35,683 nt of DNA from an uncultured Anaerolineales bacterium. Lineage in GTDB: Bacteria > Chloroflexota > Anaerolineae > Anaerolineales > UBA4823. Below the pieces are notes generated by a model that saw only the letters and a list, made by a program, of their open reading frames with translations, did no database searches and had not been told where the DNA came from. Location: NCBI GenBank assembly GCA_937928795.1, contig CALFWB010000019.1, positions 1 to 35,683 of the forward strand, read 5' to 3'. Positions 16,765-24,900 of this stretch are shown here, piece after piece (positions within the stretch are counted from its first letter, which is position 1; each line of letters starts with the position of its first letter). The position numbers were made by a program, and so were the translations under genes.

Positions 16765-16875
16765 GGCGTTCATTCGCGTCCATTTGCGGATCAAAACTCA
16801 ACCTGAAGCCGACTGAGCGGTCCACAAAAGCCATATGGCGTTCATTCGCGTCCATTTGCGGATCAATACTCAACC
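16765..16875. repeat. Pair of 39-base direct repeats
   Basis: The 39-base unit at 16765-16803 recurs at 16837-16875 with one mismatch. Both begin GGCGTTCATTCGCGTCCATT. A further partial copy of the CATTTGC/CATTCGCGTCC submotif lies just to the left at 16739-16764, so the block looks like a decayed short-period tandem repeat. There are too few units, and the spacing is too irregular, for CRISPR. Confidence 0.75.
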
Positions 16876-16888
16876 CCCCTTAAACTCG

Positions 16889-16974
16889 GCCTCCGCCGGG
16901 GCGGTGAGGAGGAGACCCGGCGGAGGCGTTCGCCAAAGGAGGAAACAGCGATGAGCATCAGGAGAGTTTCCTGA
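16889..16974 (+). other. Strong hairpin followed by Shine-Dalgarno-like site and a 7-codon frame
   Basis: GCCTCCGCCGGG (16889-16900) pairs perfectly with 16916-16927 around a loop containing GAGGAGGAGA. Nine bases later comes AAAGGAGG, then ATG at 16951 starting a seven-codon frame (MSIRRVS, stop at 16972-16974). The Shine-Dalgarno segment AGGAAAC can pair with GTTTCCT at the end of that frame. A structured leader or small RNA is possible. Translation of the short frame is unproven. Confidence 0.3.
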
Positions 16975-17042
16975 ATCCCATATCCTGCTTAAGGATACAA
17001 CGCTTTAGGAATTTTGACGATAGCTTTCTGTCACCAATAATC

Positions 17043-17058
17043 TGTGATATTAATCACA
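17043..17058. promoter_or_regulatory. Perfect CRP/FNR-type operator palindrome
   Basis: TGTGATATTAATCACA matches TGTGA-N6-TCACA at every defined position. A possible weak promoter (TTGACG at 17014-17019, AATAAT at 17036-17041, 16-base spacing) would start within it, and a strong promoter lies about 130 bases downstream. A near match occurs at 1854-1869. No regulator gene of this family is in the window. Confidence 0.5.
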
Positions 17059-17078
17059 AAAAGAATTATATTCGTTGG

Positions 17079-17169
17079 TAGGTTCACAAATAGGCTATGA
17101 CGATAAGACTATTTGCCTGAGATAGGTTACAAATAAGGAGAGGTGCTCTTTTTCGTAGGTTGGCAAAAA
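17079..17169 (+). repeat. Direct repeats TAGGTT-(N)-ACAAATA upstream of a strong promoter
   Basis: TAGGTTCACAAATAGG (17079-17094) and TAGGTTACAAATAAGG (17123-17138) are near identical and 44 bases apart. A weaker third copy, TAGGTTGGCAAAAAG, starts at 17155. They stand upstream of the promoter at 17188, so they could be activator sites. This is pattern only. Confidence 0.4.
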
Positions 17170-17187
17170 GAACAAGCTCTGAAATGA

Positions 17188-17215
17188 TTGACAAAAAAGG
17201 GAAAGATACTATAAT
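17188..17215 (+). promoter_or_regulatory. Near-perfect sigma-70 type promoter
   Basis: TTGACA (17188-17193) and TATAAT (17210-17215) are both exact consensus boxes, separated by 16 bases. The predicted start is near 17222. The first annotated start codon downstream is at 17554, so the transcript begins with about 330 untranslated bases that contain several hairpins. Confidence 0.75.
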
Positions 17216-17221
17216 AATTAC

Positions 17222-17411
17222 AGTTATCAACGCCAAATTGCCCCTTAGAGTTTTCCATAAAAGTCAATAATTTTAGGGATAGACGGGACTCCATACGATT
17301 ACAGGTGCGGAAGGAGATCTCCGTCTAAATCGGCAAAGAGATGGCTGAAACGTTTAGGGATCTCTTTGCCAGTTAGGTCAGCCGCCTGAAAATGGGGCTG
17401 CCTAGCAGGCG
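17222..17411 (+). ncRNA. Candidate structured leader or small RNA
   Basis: Directly downstream of the consensus promoter are three successive predicted hairpins. AGACGG (17281-17286) pairs with CCGTCT (17321-17326), with an inner CTCC/GGAG helix. GGCAAAGAGAT (17332-17342) pairs perfectly with 17360-17370. CGCCTG (17383-17388) pairs with CAGGCG (17406-17411). None is followed by a clear T-run, so the 3' end is unknown and it may be the 5' leader of the esterase mRNA. It does not resemble a riboswitch or RNA family I know. Confidence 0.35.
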
Positions 17412-17414
17412 ATG

Positions 17415-17427
17415 TTCAGGCAGGCAC
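17415..17427. repeat. 13-base direct repeat, left copy
   Basis: TTCAGGCAGGCAC here is repeated exactly at 20432-20444. The two copies flank the esterase and amidohydrolase genes. CTAG also occurs 13 bases before each copy. Confidence 0.35.
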
Positions 17428-17553
17428 GGATGACGAGCCAGGTCGGTTTGCTTGGAAAGAGCAGAATCTGCCGTAGCAACTCGCCGAGTGCGTCGTGGGT
17501 CGCTTCAAATACCAGGCAGCGAGAGAGGTTCTTTTATAACTGGAGGCTGTCAA

Positions 17554-18501
17554 ATGAAGGCAAGGTTTGGTGTGATTCTCTTCTCTTTTTGTGTCTTCCT
17601 CACGGCGCTGACCTGTGGGAAAACACCTGTTACACATCCGTCCCCTTCTCCTGAAATTGCAAGTGCCCTCCCGCTTGTGGGCGATTCGAAACATTTGCCG
17701 ACGGTTGCTGGGCTGGAACGCTCCTATGTCCTGCACATTCCGCCGACTTATGAGCCATCCCGCTCCACGGCGATTGTGTTGGCCTTCCATGGTATCACCT
17801 TGGATGCTTATGAAATGGTGCGCATTAGCGGTTTCAACGCTCAGTCCGACGCCTCTGGGTTCATTGTCGTTTACCCCAACGCCTACGGCAAGCAGAGAGC
17901 ATGGAACGGCGGTCACTGCTGCGGAGAGGCCGCCCGTGACAACATTGACGATATTGGCTTCGTGCGCGCCCTGATCGAGGAACTCGATACAACCTTGAAC
18001 CTCGACCGCCACCGCATCTACGCCACTGGCTTCTCGAACGGTGCCATCTTGGTTTACCGCTTGGCATGTGAGATGGCAGACCAGATCGCTGCCATCGGAC
18101 CAGTCAGCGCGACCCAAGAACTGGAGGACATACAGGCTTGCCAGCCATCGCGCCCGCTTCCTCTTATTCATTTTCATGGCACGGACGATGAGCCGAATCC
18201 TTACAATGGCGGGGTGAGTCCTGGCGGTGTCCAGTTTATTGCCGTGGACGAGCAAATTGCGTTCTGGACCGCCGCCAACGGCTGTCCTCTCGAAGCGGAA
18301 CAAACAGTCACGGGTAGCATTATCCACGACTCTTATTCTCCCTGCCGAGATGATGCGTCCGTGGAACTGTACACCATCACGGGCGGGAAGCACGCCTGGC
18401 CGGGTGGCGAAGCCGTCAATCAGCGCATGGGCGAGCCAAATATGGAAATCTCTGCTACATCCCTCATCTGGGAATTCTTCCTGGCTCATCCTATGCCCTG
18501 A
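17554..18501 (+). CDS. Exported LpqC/polyhydroxybutyrate-depolymerase-type esterase
   Basis: A 315-residue alpha/beta hydrolase of the LpqC/feruloyl-esterase-like family. It begins with a signal sequence (basic MKAR, hydrophobic core to about residue 20) ending at LTALTCGK. The cysteine could be lipidated, but the lipobox is poor. Catalytic features are the nucleophile motif GFSNG (Ser near 161), an aspartate in HFHGTDDEPN (near 211) and a histidine in GGKHAWPGG (near 280). The family pattern CCG...NIDDIGFVRALIEEL is present. Likely role: hydrolysis of esters (polyester, acylated glycan or similar) outside the membrane; the substrate is not deducible. GGAGG lies 7 bases before the ATG. It is paired with the amidohydrolase 38 bases downstream. 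Confidence 0.85.
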   Translation: MKARFGVILFSFCVFLTALTCGKTPVTHPSPSPEIASALPLVGDSKHLPTVAGLERSYVLHIPPTYEPSRSTAIVLAFHGITLDAYEMVRISGFNAQSDASGFIVVYPNAYGKQRAWNGGHCCGEAARDNIDDIGFVRALIEELDTTLNLDRHRIYATGFSNGAILVYRLACEMADQIAAIGPVSATQELEDIQACQPSRPLPLIHFHGTDDEPNPYNGGVSPGGVQFIAVDEQIAFWTAANGCPLEAEQTVTGSIIHDSYSPCRDDASVELYTITGGKHAWPGGEAVNQRMGEPNMEISATSLIWEFFLAHPMP

Positions 18502-18539
18502 ACCGTTGCCTATTGTTTAATTTTAGAAAGGAACCTGAA

Positions 18540-20297
18540 ATGTCTCACAACCATTCAAATCTGTCCCGTCGTGATTTTCTCAAGCTAGCTGGAGCTGCCC
18601 TAGGAGGTGCAGCGCTGGCTTGCGGACGCAGCGTCGAGTTGACGGCTGTGCCGCCCTCAACAGTCTATGTTGCCCCAACTTTTCCCGCCGGCACAACTGC
18701 GGACCTTATCCTAGTCAACGGCAATGTAGTGGTCATGGATAGCGCCCGCACCATTGCCCAGGCAGTTGCCGTCAGCGGCAGTCAGGTCCTAGCGACTGGT
18801 TCAGATGAAGCCATGCGCGCCTTGGCAGCCCCGCAGGCCAGAGTAATTGATCTGATGGGGCGCACCGTAACCCCCGGCTTGAACGATGCTCACTGCCATC
18901 TGAGCGCCTGCGGCCTGTTGGGAACAGTCTACGTAGATGTCAGTTGGCCGGCTGTCAACACCGTTGAGCAGTTGCAGGCCAAGATTGCCGAGAAGGTTGC
19001 CTCCACGCCCAAAGGTGAATGGGTGGTTGGATCCGGCTGGGTCACTTTTGGTGGGCGTTATCCCACCAAGCATGACCTTGACCCGGTCTCGCCCAACCAT
19101 CCGGTTATGCTCATTAATCAGGGCGGGCACATGGCGGTGGTCAACAGTTTGGCGTTAGATATGGCCGGTGTCAATGCCAATACGAAGGACCCTGGCAATG
19201 GCCGCTTTCTGCGCGAAGCCAACGGTGAGCCGAATGGGACAGTCATGAATCACCCAGCTATGGATGTCTTCCGCCGCCTATGGCCCGCAGACCTGCTGAA
19301 TGTGGAGGCATACGAGACCAGCATCTTGAACCCGCAGGCAAAGTTTGCCTCCATGGGCGTCACCAGTTTCCAGGATGTCTATGCTCGCGACCTGGATCGT
19401 ATGCAAGCCTATTTTAACATCGCACGGCGTGGTGAAATGACCATCCGCGGCCAGGTGATGAACGTCCTCGAATACATCCAGGAATTGGATGGGCGCATCC
19501 CTGCCATCGAAGCCATGCGCTATGAGAGCAATTACATGCACTTCGCCGGAGCAAAATTCCAGGTGGACGGCGCCCTGGAAGCCTCGTACACTCATGAACC
19601 GCACAACGGCATTGCCTGGAAAATTACCATTTGGAAGCCTAATGACTTGAAAGATGCGGTGCGCACTTTTCACGACGCTGGCTACCAGGTGGCATTGCAC
19701 ACTGGCGGCGACGCAGCGGTTGACCTAGCGTTGGATGCCATCGAGAACGCCATGAGAAAGAACCCCCGTCCAGACCCGCGCCACCGTCTCGAACATTCCG
19801 TATTGAATACCGATCAGGCTATACAGCGCCAGAAGGACCTCGGCGTGGTCATCTCAACACAGCCTACGCTTATTTGGGCATTTGGAGACGCAATGGAGAG
19901 GATTTGGGGCGAGGAGAGAGCGCAGCGCGTCATCCCGACCCGCACCTGGCTGGACATGGGCATTCCACTTGCGCTCAGCTCAGATGCCCCCTCCATGCCG
20001 AGGTGGGATCCCCAAGCCACCCTTTTTGCCAGTCTCGTGCGCGCCACCGTTTCGAAGAAGCCAGTCAGCCCCGAACAGGCGCTGACCATCGAAGAAGCCA
20101 TGTACGCCCACACCATGGGCAGCGCCTATGCCGACTTTGCCGAGAACGTCAAAGGCTCCCTGGAACCGGGCAAGTTTGCCGACCTCGTCGTTTGGCACGA
20201 CAGTCCGTACACGGTAGCCGACCCGGCCGATCTGCTCGAACTGAAGGTTGACTTGACCCTGGTCGGCGGGAAGGTTGTTTTCGAGCGTTCCTCGTAG
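18540..20297 (+). CDS. Tat-exported YtcJ-like metal-dependent amidohydrolase
   Basis: A 585-residue amidohydrolase of the YtcJ/N-substituted-formamide-deformylase-like group. The N-terminus is a twin-arginine signal (SRRDFLKLAG) ending in GAALAC, so it is probably a Tat-exported lipoprotein. Metal-site features include DAHCHL (near 117), LHTGGDAAVD, RLEHS and SSDAPS, with the usual beta-sandwich ends (ADLILVNGNVV and GKFADLVV). Substrates of this group are varied amides or cyclic compounds and cannot be assigned here. The ATG at 18540 has AAAGGAA upstream and is preferred to a TTG at 18513. It is probably co-transcribed with the esterase. Confidence 0.88.
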   Translation: MSHNHSNLSRRDFLKLAGAALGGAALACGRSVELTAVPPSTVYVAPTFPAGTTADLILVNGNVVVMDSARTIAQAVAVSGSQVLATGSDEAMRALAAPQARVIDLMGRTVTPGLNDAHCHLSACGLLGTVYVDVSWPAVNTVEQLQAKIAEKVASTPKGEWVVGSGWVTFGGRYPTKHDLDPVSPNHPVMLINQGGHMAVVNSLALDMAGVNANTKDPGNGRFLREANGEPNGTVMNHPAMDVFRRLWPADLLNVEAYETSILNPQAKFASMGVTSFQDVYARDLDRMQAYFNIARRGEMTIRGQVMNVLEYIQELDGRIPAIEAMRYESNYMHFAGAKFQVDGALEASYTHEPHNGIAWKITIWKPNDLKDAVRTFHDAGYQVALHTGGDAAVDLALDAIENAMRKNPRPDPRHRLEHSVLNTDQAIQRQKDLGVVISTQPTLIWAFGDAMERIWGEERAQRVIPTRTWLDMGIPLALSSDAPSMPRWDPQATLFASLVRATVSKKPVSPEQALTIEEAMYAHTMGSAYADFAENVKGSLEPGKFADLVVWHDSPYTVADPADLLELKVDLTLVGGKVVFERSS

Positions 20298-20431
20298 CGC
20301 AAAGGCGTCTTGCCAGCCCTGCCGCAGCAGCTAAAACTTTCTGTCGGGCAGTGCATTATACGATAGGCTGATCAACCTGCGCTTGCGCCTGACGGCGTCT
20401 TGCTGCGCTCCGTTGTGGCTAGAGCAACATC

Positions 20432-20444
20432 TTCAGGCAGGCAC
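20432..20444. repeat. 13-base direct repeat, right copy
   Basis: An exact repeat of TTCAGGCAGGCAC at 17415-17427. Together the two copies bracket a 3-kb segment containing only the two exported hydrolase genes. Confidence 0.35.
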
Positions 20445-20504
20445 CACTCTGGGCACACAACGGTACCATGAAGAAGGTCCATAACAACATGCAAGCAACT
20501 GCTG

Positions 20505-20584
20505 AGTGTCCACGCAAAAGTTGTAGGACAACTCATTGAGTTGTCCTACAAAGCAATGTTGCCAACAACTTTTGAGTGCACACT
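20505..20584. repeat. Nested inverted repeat element, about 80 bases
   Basis: The inner palindrome is perfect: TTGTAGGACAACTCA (20521-20535), one central base, then its exact complement (20537-20551). The outer arms, 20505-20523 and 20566-20584, are complementary at 17 of 19 positions. The layout resembles a small non-autonomous palindromic element. It could also act as a bidirectional terminator-like structure, although no T-run follows. Confidence 0.6.
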
Positions 20585-20598
20585 GGCTCTATTTGACC

Positions 20599-20627
20599 TT
20601 CACAGCCTTTCTGCTCCATGTTAAACT
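20599..20627 (+). promoter_or_regulatory. Candidate promoter of the 20652-29157 gene run
   Basis: TTCACA (20599-20604) and TAAACT (20622-20627) are separated by 17 bases, matching 5 of 6 and 4 of 6 consensus positions. The predicted start near 20634 gives a short leader before the ATG at 20652. Confidence 0.45.
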
Positions 20628-20651
20628 ATCTTTTCGATTGTTTTTAAGCGG

Positions 20652-21275
20652 ATGATGGGACGTTCTTTTCGGGTCTTCTTCTCTGGAGTGGTCTTGGCTT
20701 TACTCACGGTCATCTCGGTTCAGGGTCAGGATGCCAAAGCTATTGTGCCGCGCATCGAAATCCGCCAGCCACGCCCCGGTCAGGCATTACAAGGTAGCGT
20801 GCGCGTTATTGGCAGCACCAACATTCGCAATTTTGCCCACAGTGAGCTGGCATTTGCCTATCAGGAGAATCCGACCGACACGTGGTTTATCCTGGCTGAA
20901 AGTGAGCAAGGGGTGGTCAATGATGTGTTAGCCGTATGGGATACCACCGCCATTACCGATCGCATCTATCAGTTACGCCTAACCGTGACGACAAAGGAGA
21001 ATCAGAAACATGTTTATATGGTCGAAAGATTACGGGTACGGAATTATACGGCGGTTGAGACCGACACGCCGCAACCCGATTGGCAGGCACAATCCGAGTC
21101 GATGACAACCCTCGAACCCACCCAACTGCCAAACACCCCTACTCCTTTGCCGACCAACCCGCTCACCTTGCGTCAAAGCGACCTTACCCAGAGCGCTTTG
21201 AAAGGGGCTGGCATCGTAGCTGTTTTCTTTTTGATCGGAACATTGATGGCGATTTTACGCAGTAAAACCGCTTAG
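20652..21275 (+). CDS. Membrane-anchored extracytoplasmic protein of unknown function
   Basis: A 207-residue protein I cannot place in a family. It has an N-terminal signal sequence (to about residue 26, ending near VQGQ). An extracytoplasmic beta-rich segment of about 110 residues follows (IEIRQPRPGQALQGSVRVIGST..., reminiscent of Ig-like or adhesion-type domains). Then comes a Pro/Thr-rich linker (TPTPLPTNP) and a single C-terminal membrane helix (about 184-202) with a short basic cytoplasmic tail. Such architecture suits a cell-surface stalk protein. It starts the run leading into pth and mfd, 8 bases before pth. ATG codons at 20652 and 20655 are both possible starts. Confidence 0.7.
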   Translation: MMGRSFRVFFSGVVLALLTVISVQGQDAKAIVPRIEIRQPRPGQALQGSVRVIGSTNIRNFAHSELAFAYQENPTDTWFILAESEQGVVNDVLAVWDTTAITDRIYQLRLTVTTKENQKHVYMVERLRVRNYTAVETDTPQPDWQAQSESMTTLEPTQLPNTPTPLPTNPLTLRQSDLTQSALKGAGIVAVFFLIGTLMAILRSKTA

Positions 21276-21283
21276 GATTGAAG

Positions 21284-21898
21284 ATGTCTGGAACAATCAC
21301 TCCTTTGGAACGCCTGCCTTATATGATCGTCGGTCTAGGAAATCCGGGCAAGGAATATGCCCAAAGCCGCCACAACATTGGTTTTATGGTCTTAGACCGC
21401 TTAGCCGAGCGATTCGGTGTTTCGTTCACTCGGTATGAACAAAAAGCCTTGGTTGTAAAGGTAAATGCAGAGCAGAGGACGCTGATTTTAGCCAAACCGC
21501 AAACCTTTATGAATCTCTCCGGCCAATCCGTGGCACCTTTGGCGCGCTTCTATCAGGTTCCGTCTGACCAGTTAATGATCGTATACGATGATATTGACTT
21601 GCCTTTTGGCACGCTGCGAGTGCGAGCGAGCGGCAGCTCGGCCGGACATAAAGGGATGCAATCCATCCTTGACCGCTTGGGTCGGCAGGATGTGCCGCGG
21701 CTGCGCGTGGGCGTTGGCCGCCCCCACGGCGCAAAGGCTGCCGCTCAGTATGTCCTGCGTGAATTTAGCGCGCAGGAAAAGATCGATTTACCCCTGATTC
21801 TGGACAGAGCCGCCCAAGCCGTGCAGGATTGGGTCAATTTCGGAATCGTGGAAGCAATGAATCGTCACAATGTCAATCTCCTTGCCAATGAACCTTGA
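21284..21898 (+). CDS. pth: Peptidyl-tRNA hydrolase
   Basis: Releases tRNA from peptidyl-tRNA that has dropped off ribosomes. The family pattern is clear: MIVGLGNPGKEYAQSRHNIGF with the catalytic histidine, FMNLSG with the active-site asparagine, DDIDLPFG with the aspartate, and GSSAGHKGMQSI. The length, 204 residues, is normal. It carries about 13 residues before the usual MIVGLG start. The ATG at 21284 is supported by AGGA 6 bases upstream; a TTG at 21278 is less likely. It lies tightly between the surface protein and mfd. Confidence 0.95.
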   Translation: MSGTITPLERLPYMIVGLGNPGKEYAQSRHNIGFMVLDRLAERFGVSFTRYEQKALVVKVNAEQRTLILAKPQTFMNLSGQSVAPLARFYQVPSDQLMIVYDDIDLPFGTLRVRASGSSAGHKGMQSILDRLGRQDVPRLRVGVGRPHGAKAAAQYVLREFSAQEKIDLPLILDRAAQAVQDWVNFGIVEAMNRHNVNLLANEP

Positions 21899-21922
21899 TC
21901 CATCTTTTTGTTGAATATTAAG

Positions 21923-24900
21923 ATGACATTTGATCCCCTTTTCCATCAAATAGGAGAAACGAGTCGAGAGTTGATTGCCGCCTTGCAAGGTCGTAACGGT
22001 CCGTTGCGCCTCTCTCTGCGCCGTTCGGCTCGCTTGCCGCTTGCCATTGCATTGCTCAGGTCCTTGCAGTCCTCGATTTTTTGGATTGTTGACCGCAACG
22101 ATCGGGCTTTGGCGATGATGGAAGAGGTAAACCTATGGGACCCGCAATTGACGCATTACCTCTTTGCCGAACCGAGCGTTTTGTTTTATGAAAAAGCCCC
22201 ATGGAGCGATGCCTCGCGTAAAGAACGCCTGACTGTGCTAACTTATTTTGCGACAACTCAGATACCCGCTGTGCGCAGGGAGGAGAAGGCGGTTCTGGTC
22301 ATTGCCTCTACCCGCGCCGTGATGACTCGCACCATGCCGCGCCGCGAGTTCATCAGAGCCATCCGCACCTATAAGCCGGGTGCTGTGTACGCCATGGAGA
22401 GCATAATCCAACACTGGAGCGAACTGGGCTACGAACGGGTCAATACGGTGGTGGATGTCGGGCAATTTGCCCGCCGCGGCGGCCTTTTGGATATTTGGCC
22501 GCTTGCCTCTCCTTTTCCGGTTAGGTTGGATTTTTTTGGTGATCAAATCGAAACCATCCTTCCCTTCGATCCAACCAATCAACTGACCGATCGCAAGAAT
22601 GGCAGCTTAACGAGTTTGATTGTCCCACCTGCTAGGGAATATCTGCTCAATCCATCCTTCTTGGAGCGAGTCGAATCACCGCAAGATATCTGTGAGTTTC
22701 ACTTGCCTTATCTGCACCCTTACCCAGCCAGTATCTTGGATTATTTGCCCGAACGCAGTTTGGTCATTTTGGATGATTCCGATAGCATTCACCAGATGGC
22801 GGCCGAGATTGAAGATCAGGCTTTGGAATTGCGCCGATCGGCCCTCAAAGATGGTGTTATTCAAGAAGACAGCCCAACTCCGTATCTCTCATGGTCTGAG
22901 ATCGAAGACCAATTATCCATGTGCCGCAGCCTTCGCTTCGGCTGGGATGAGGAAGAAACCCCAGAAGCTTTATGGGCGATCCAACAAGCTTTTCAAGTGC
23001 AACCGCGCTTTGCCGCAAGGCTTAAGCCGTTTATCCAACATCTGGAAGAACTTGAGGGAAAGAGCCGAGCAATCTGGATTGTCTCCCGCCAAGCACCCCG
23101 ATTGGAGGAGCTATGGCGCGAGAACAAACGGACACCTCTAGAAAAACCTAGCTTGGTGCAATTTGTTCTCGGGAGTTTAGCCGAAGGTTTTAGCTTTCGG
23201 GCAAGGGATCAGGGTGAATTTCATGTTTTCTCTGATGGCGAAATTTTCGGCATCCGTCCGCCAGAGATCCGCCGACGCAAAAAACAGGTTGCTGCGAGCC
23301 CAGAGGCTCATTATGCAGATTTACAGCCCGGTGATTACGTCGTTCATGTCGATCATGGCATTGGCATCTTTGTTGGCTTAGTGACGCGCACTATTGATGA
23401 GGTAGAGCGGGAATATTTGTGCATTGAATACGCGAATCAAGCGCAATTGTTCGTGCCGGTTTATCAGGCTGATCGGGTCAGCCGTTATGTCGGAGCCGAT
23501 CGGCGATCTCCGCCGTTGAGCCATTTGGGCACTGCAGAATGGCATACGGTCAAAGCGCATGTCCGCGAAGCTGTGGTCGAAGTCGCTCAAGACCTGCTCG
23601 ATTTATATGCCAAACGAAGTGTGGTTGAGGGCCATCCTTTTTCTCCTGATACAGCTTGGCAGAGAGAACTAGAAGCCAGTTTTCCCTATGTAGAAACCGA
23701 AGACCAGATTCGCGTGTTGCAAGAAGTCAAAGCAGACATGGAATCGCCTCGCCCGATGGACCGCTTGATCTGTGGAGATGTGGGATATGGAAAGACCGAG
23801 GTGGCTCTGCGGGCGGCTTTTAAGTGCGTTGTGGATGGCAAACAGGTTGCTGTTTTGGTGCCGACCACGATCCTTGCTCAGCAGCATTATGAAACCTTTC
23901 GGCAGCGATTGGCCGCTTTTCCGGTGGAAGTGGAAATGTTATCCCGCTTTCGCACGCCGCAGCAACAGCAAGCGATCATCCATAGACTTGCCCAAGGAAA
24001 GATCGATATCATTGTCGGTACTCACCGCTTGCTTTCCAATGATGTCCGTTTCAAGGATTTGGGCCTCTTGATCATCGATGAAGAACAGCGCTTTGGCGTC
24101 ATGCACAAGGAAAAGCTGAAAAAACTACGTGCTGAAGTGGATGTCTTGACCCTAACGGCAACACCCATTCCGCGCACGCTATACCTTGCCTTAACCGGCG
24201 TGCGCGATATTTCGACCATCAACACACCGCCCGAAGAGCGCGTCCCGATTTGGACTCATGTGGGTCCCTACTCGCCCGACTTAATCCGTAAGGCGATATT
24301 GCGGGAAATTGAGCGTGGTGGACAGGTCTTCTTTGTCCACAATCGAGTTCAAACCATCGAAGCAATGCGTCGCCATCTCGAAAAGCTGGTGCCCGAAGCG
24401 CGCATTGCCGTTGTGCATGGTCAAATGCCCGAAAAAGAGTTGGCCGAACGGATGCAACAATTCACTCGAGGCGAGGTGGATTTGCTTTTGACCACCTCAA
24501 TTATCGAGTCAGGGCTGGATATTCCCAATGCAAACACGCTGATCGTTGATCGCGCCGATACCTTTGGCTTAGCTCAGCTCTATCAATTGCGCGGGCGAGT
24601 TGGCAGAGGCGCCCAGCGCGCTTACGCTTATTTTTTCCGCCACAAACGCCGCCTGCCAACGCCAGAGGGACAGCAACGCTTGGAAACCATTGCGGAAAAC
24701 ACGCAGTTGGGAGCCGGCTTCTCAATTGCCATGCGCGATTTGGAGATGCGCGGGGCAGGCGATATTTTAGGGACGCGCCAGTCGGGGCATGTCAATGCAG
24801 TTGGTTTGCATCTTTACACCCGCTTGCTAGCGGAAGCAATCCGTCGCCTGGGGAAAGAAGAGGGCTTATCTCTGGCGCACTGGCAATTCGATAGTGAAGG

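Larger units (their letters stand above)
16673..17553. other. Long regulatory and repeat-rich intergenic region
   Basis: This 881-base stretch has no conserved gene. From left to right it holds the operon terminator, a 39-base direct repeat pair, a strong hairpin with a purine-rich loop, a CRP/FNR-like palindrome, repeated TAGGTT elements, a near-perfect sigma-70 promoter, a series of RNA hairpins and a short repeat. Each is listed separately. From 17430 to 17540 nothing further was recognised. Confidence 0.6.
20298..20651. other. Intergenic stretch after the amidohydrolase
   Basis: This 354-base stretch holds the right copy of a 13-base direct repeat (20432-20444), a nested inverted repeat (20505-20584) and a promoter candidate (20599-20627). 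No clear intrinsic terminator was found after the amidohydrolase. The segment 20298-20430 shows nothing I can assign. Confidence 0.55.

Noticed and set aside
16737-16875. Possible CRISPR-like repeats
   Set aside because: There are only two full units with irregular partial copies, no uniform spacers and no cas genes.
17416-18489. Long minus-strand open frame of 357 codons opposite the esterase
   Set aside because: The plus strand has a signal peptide, catalytic motifs and a good ribosome site; the minus-strand product matches nothing recognisable.
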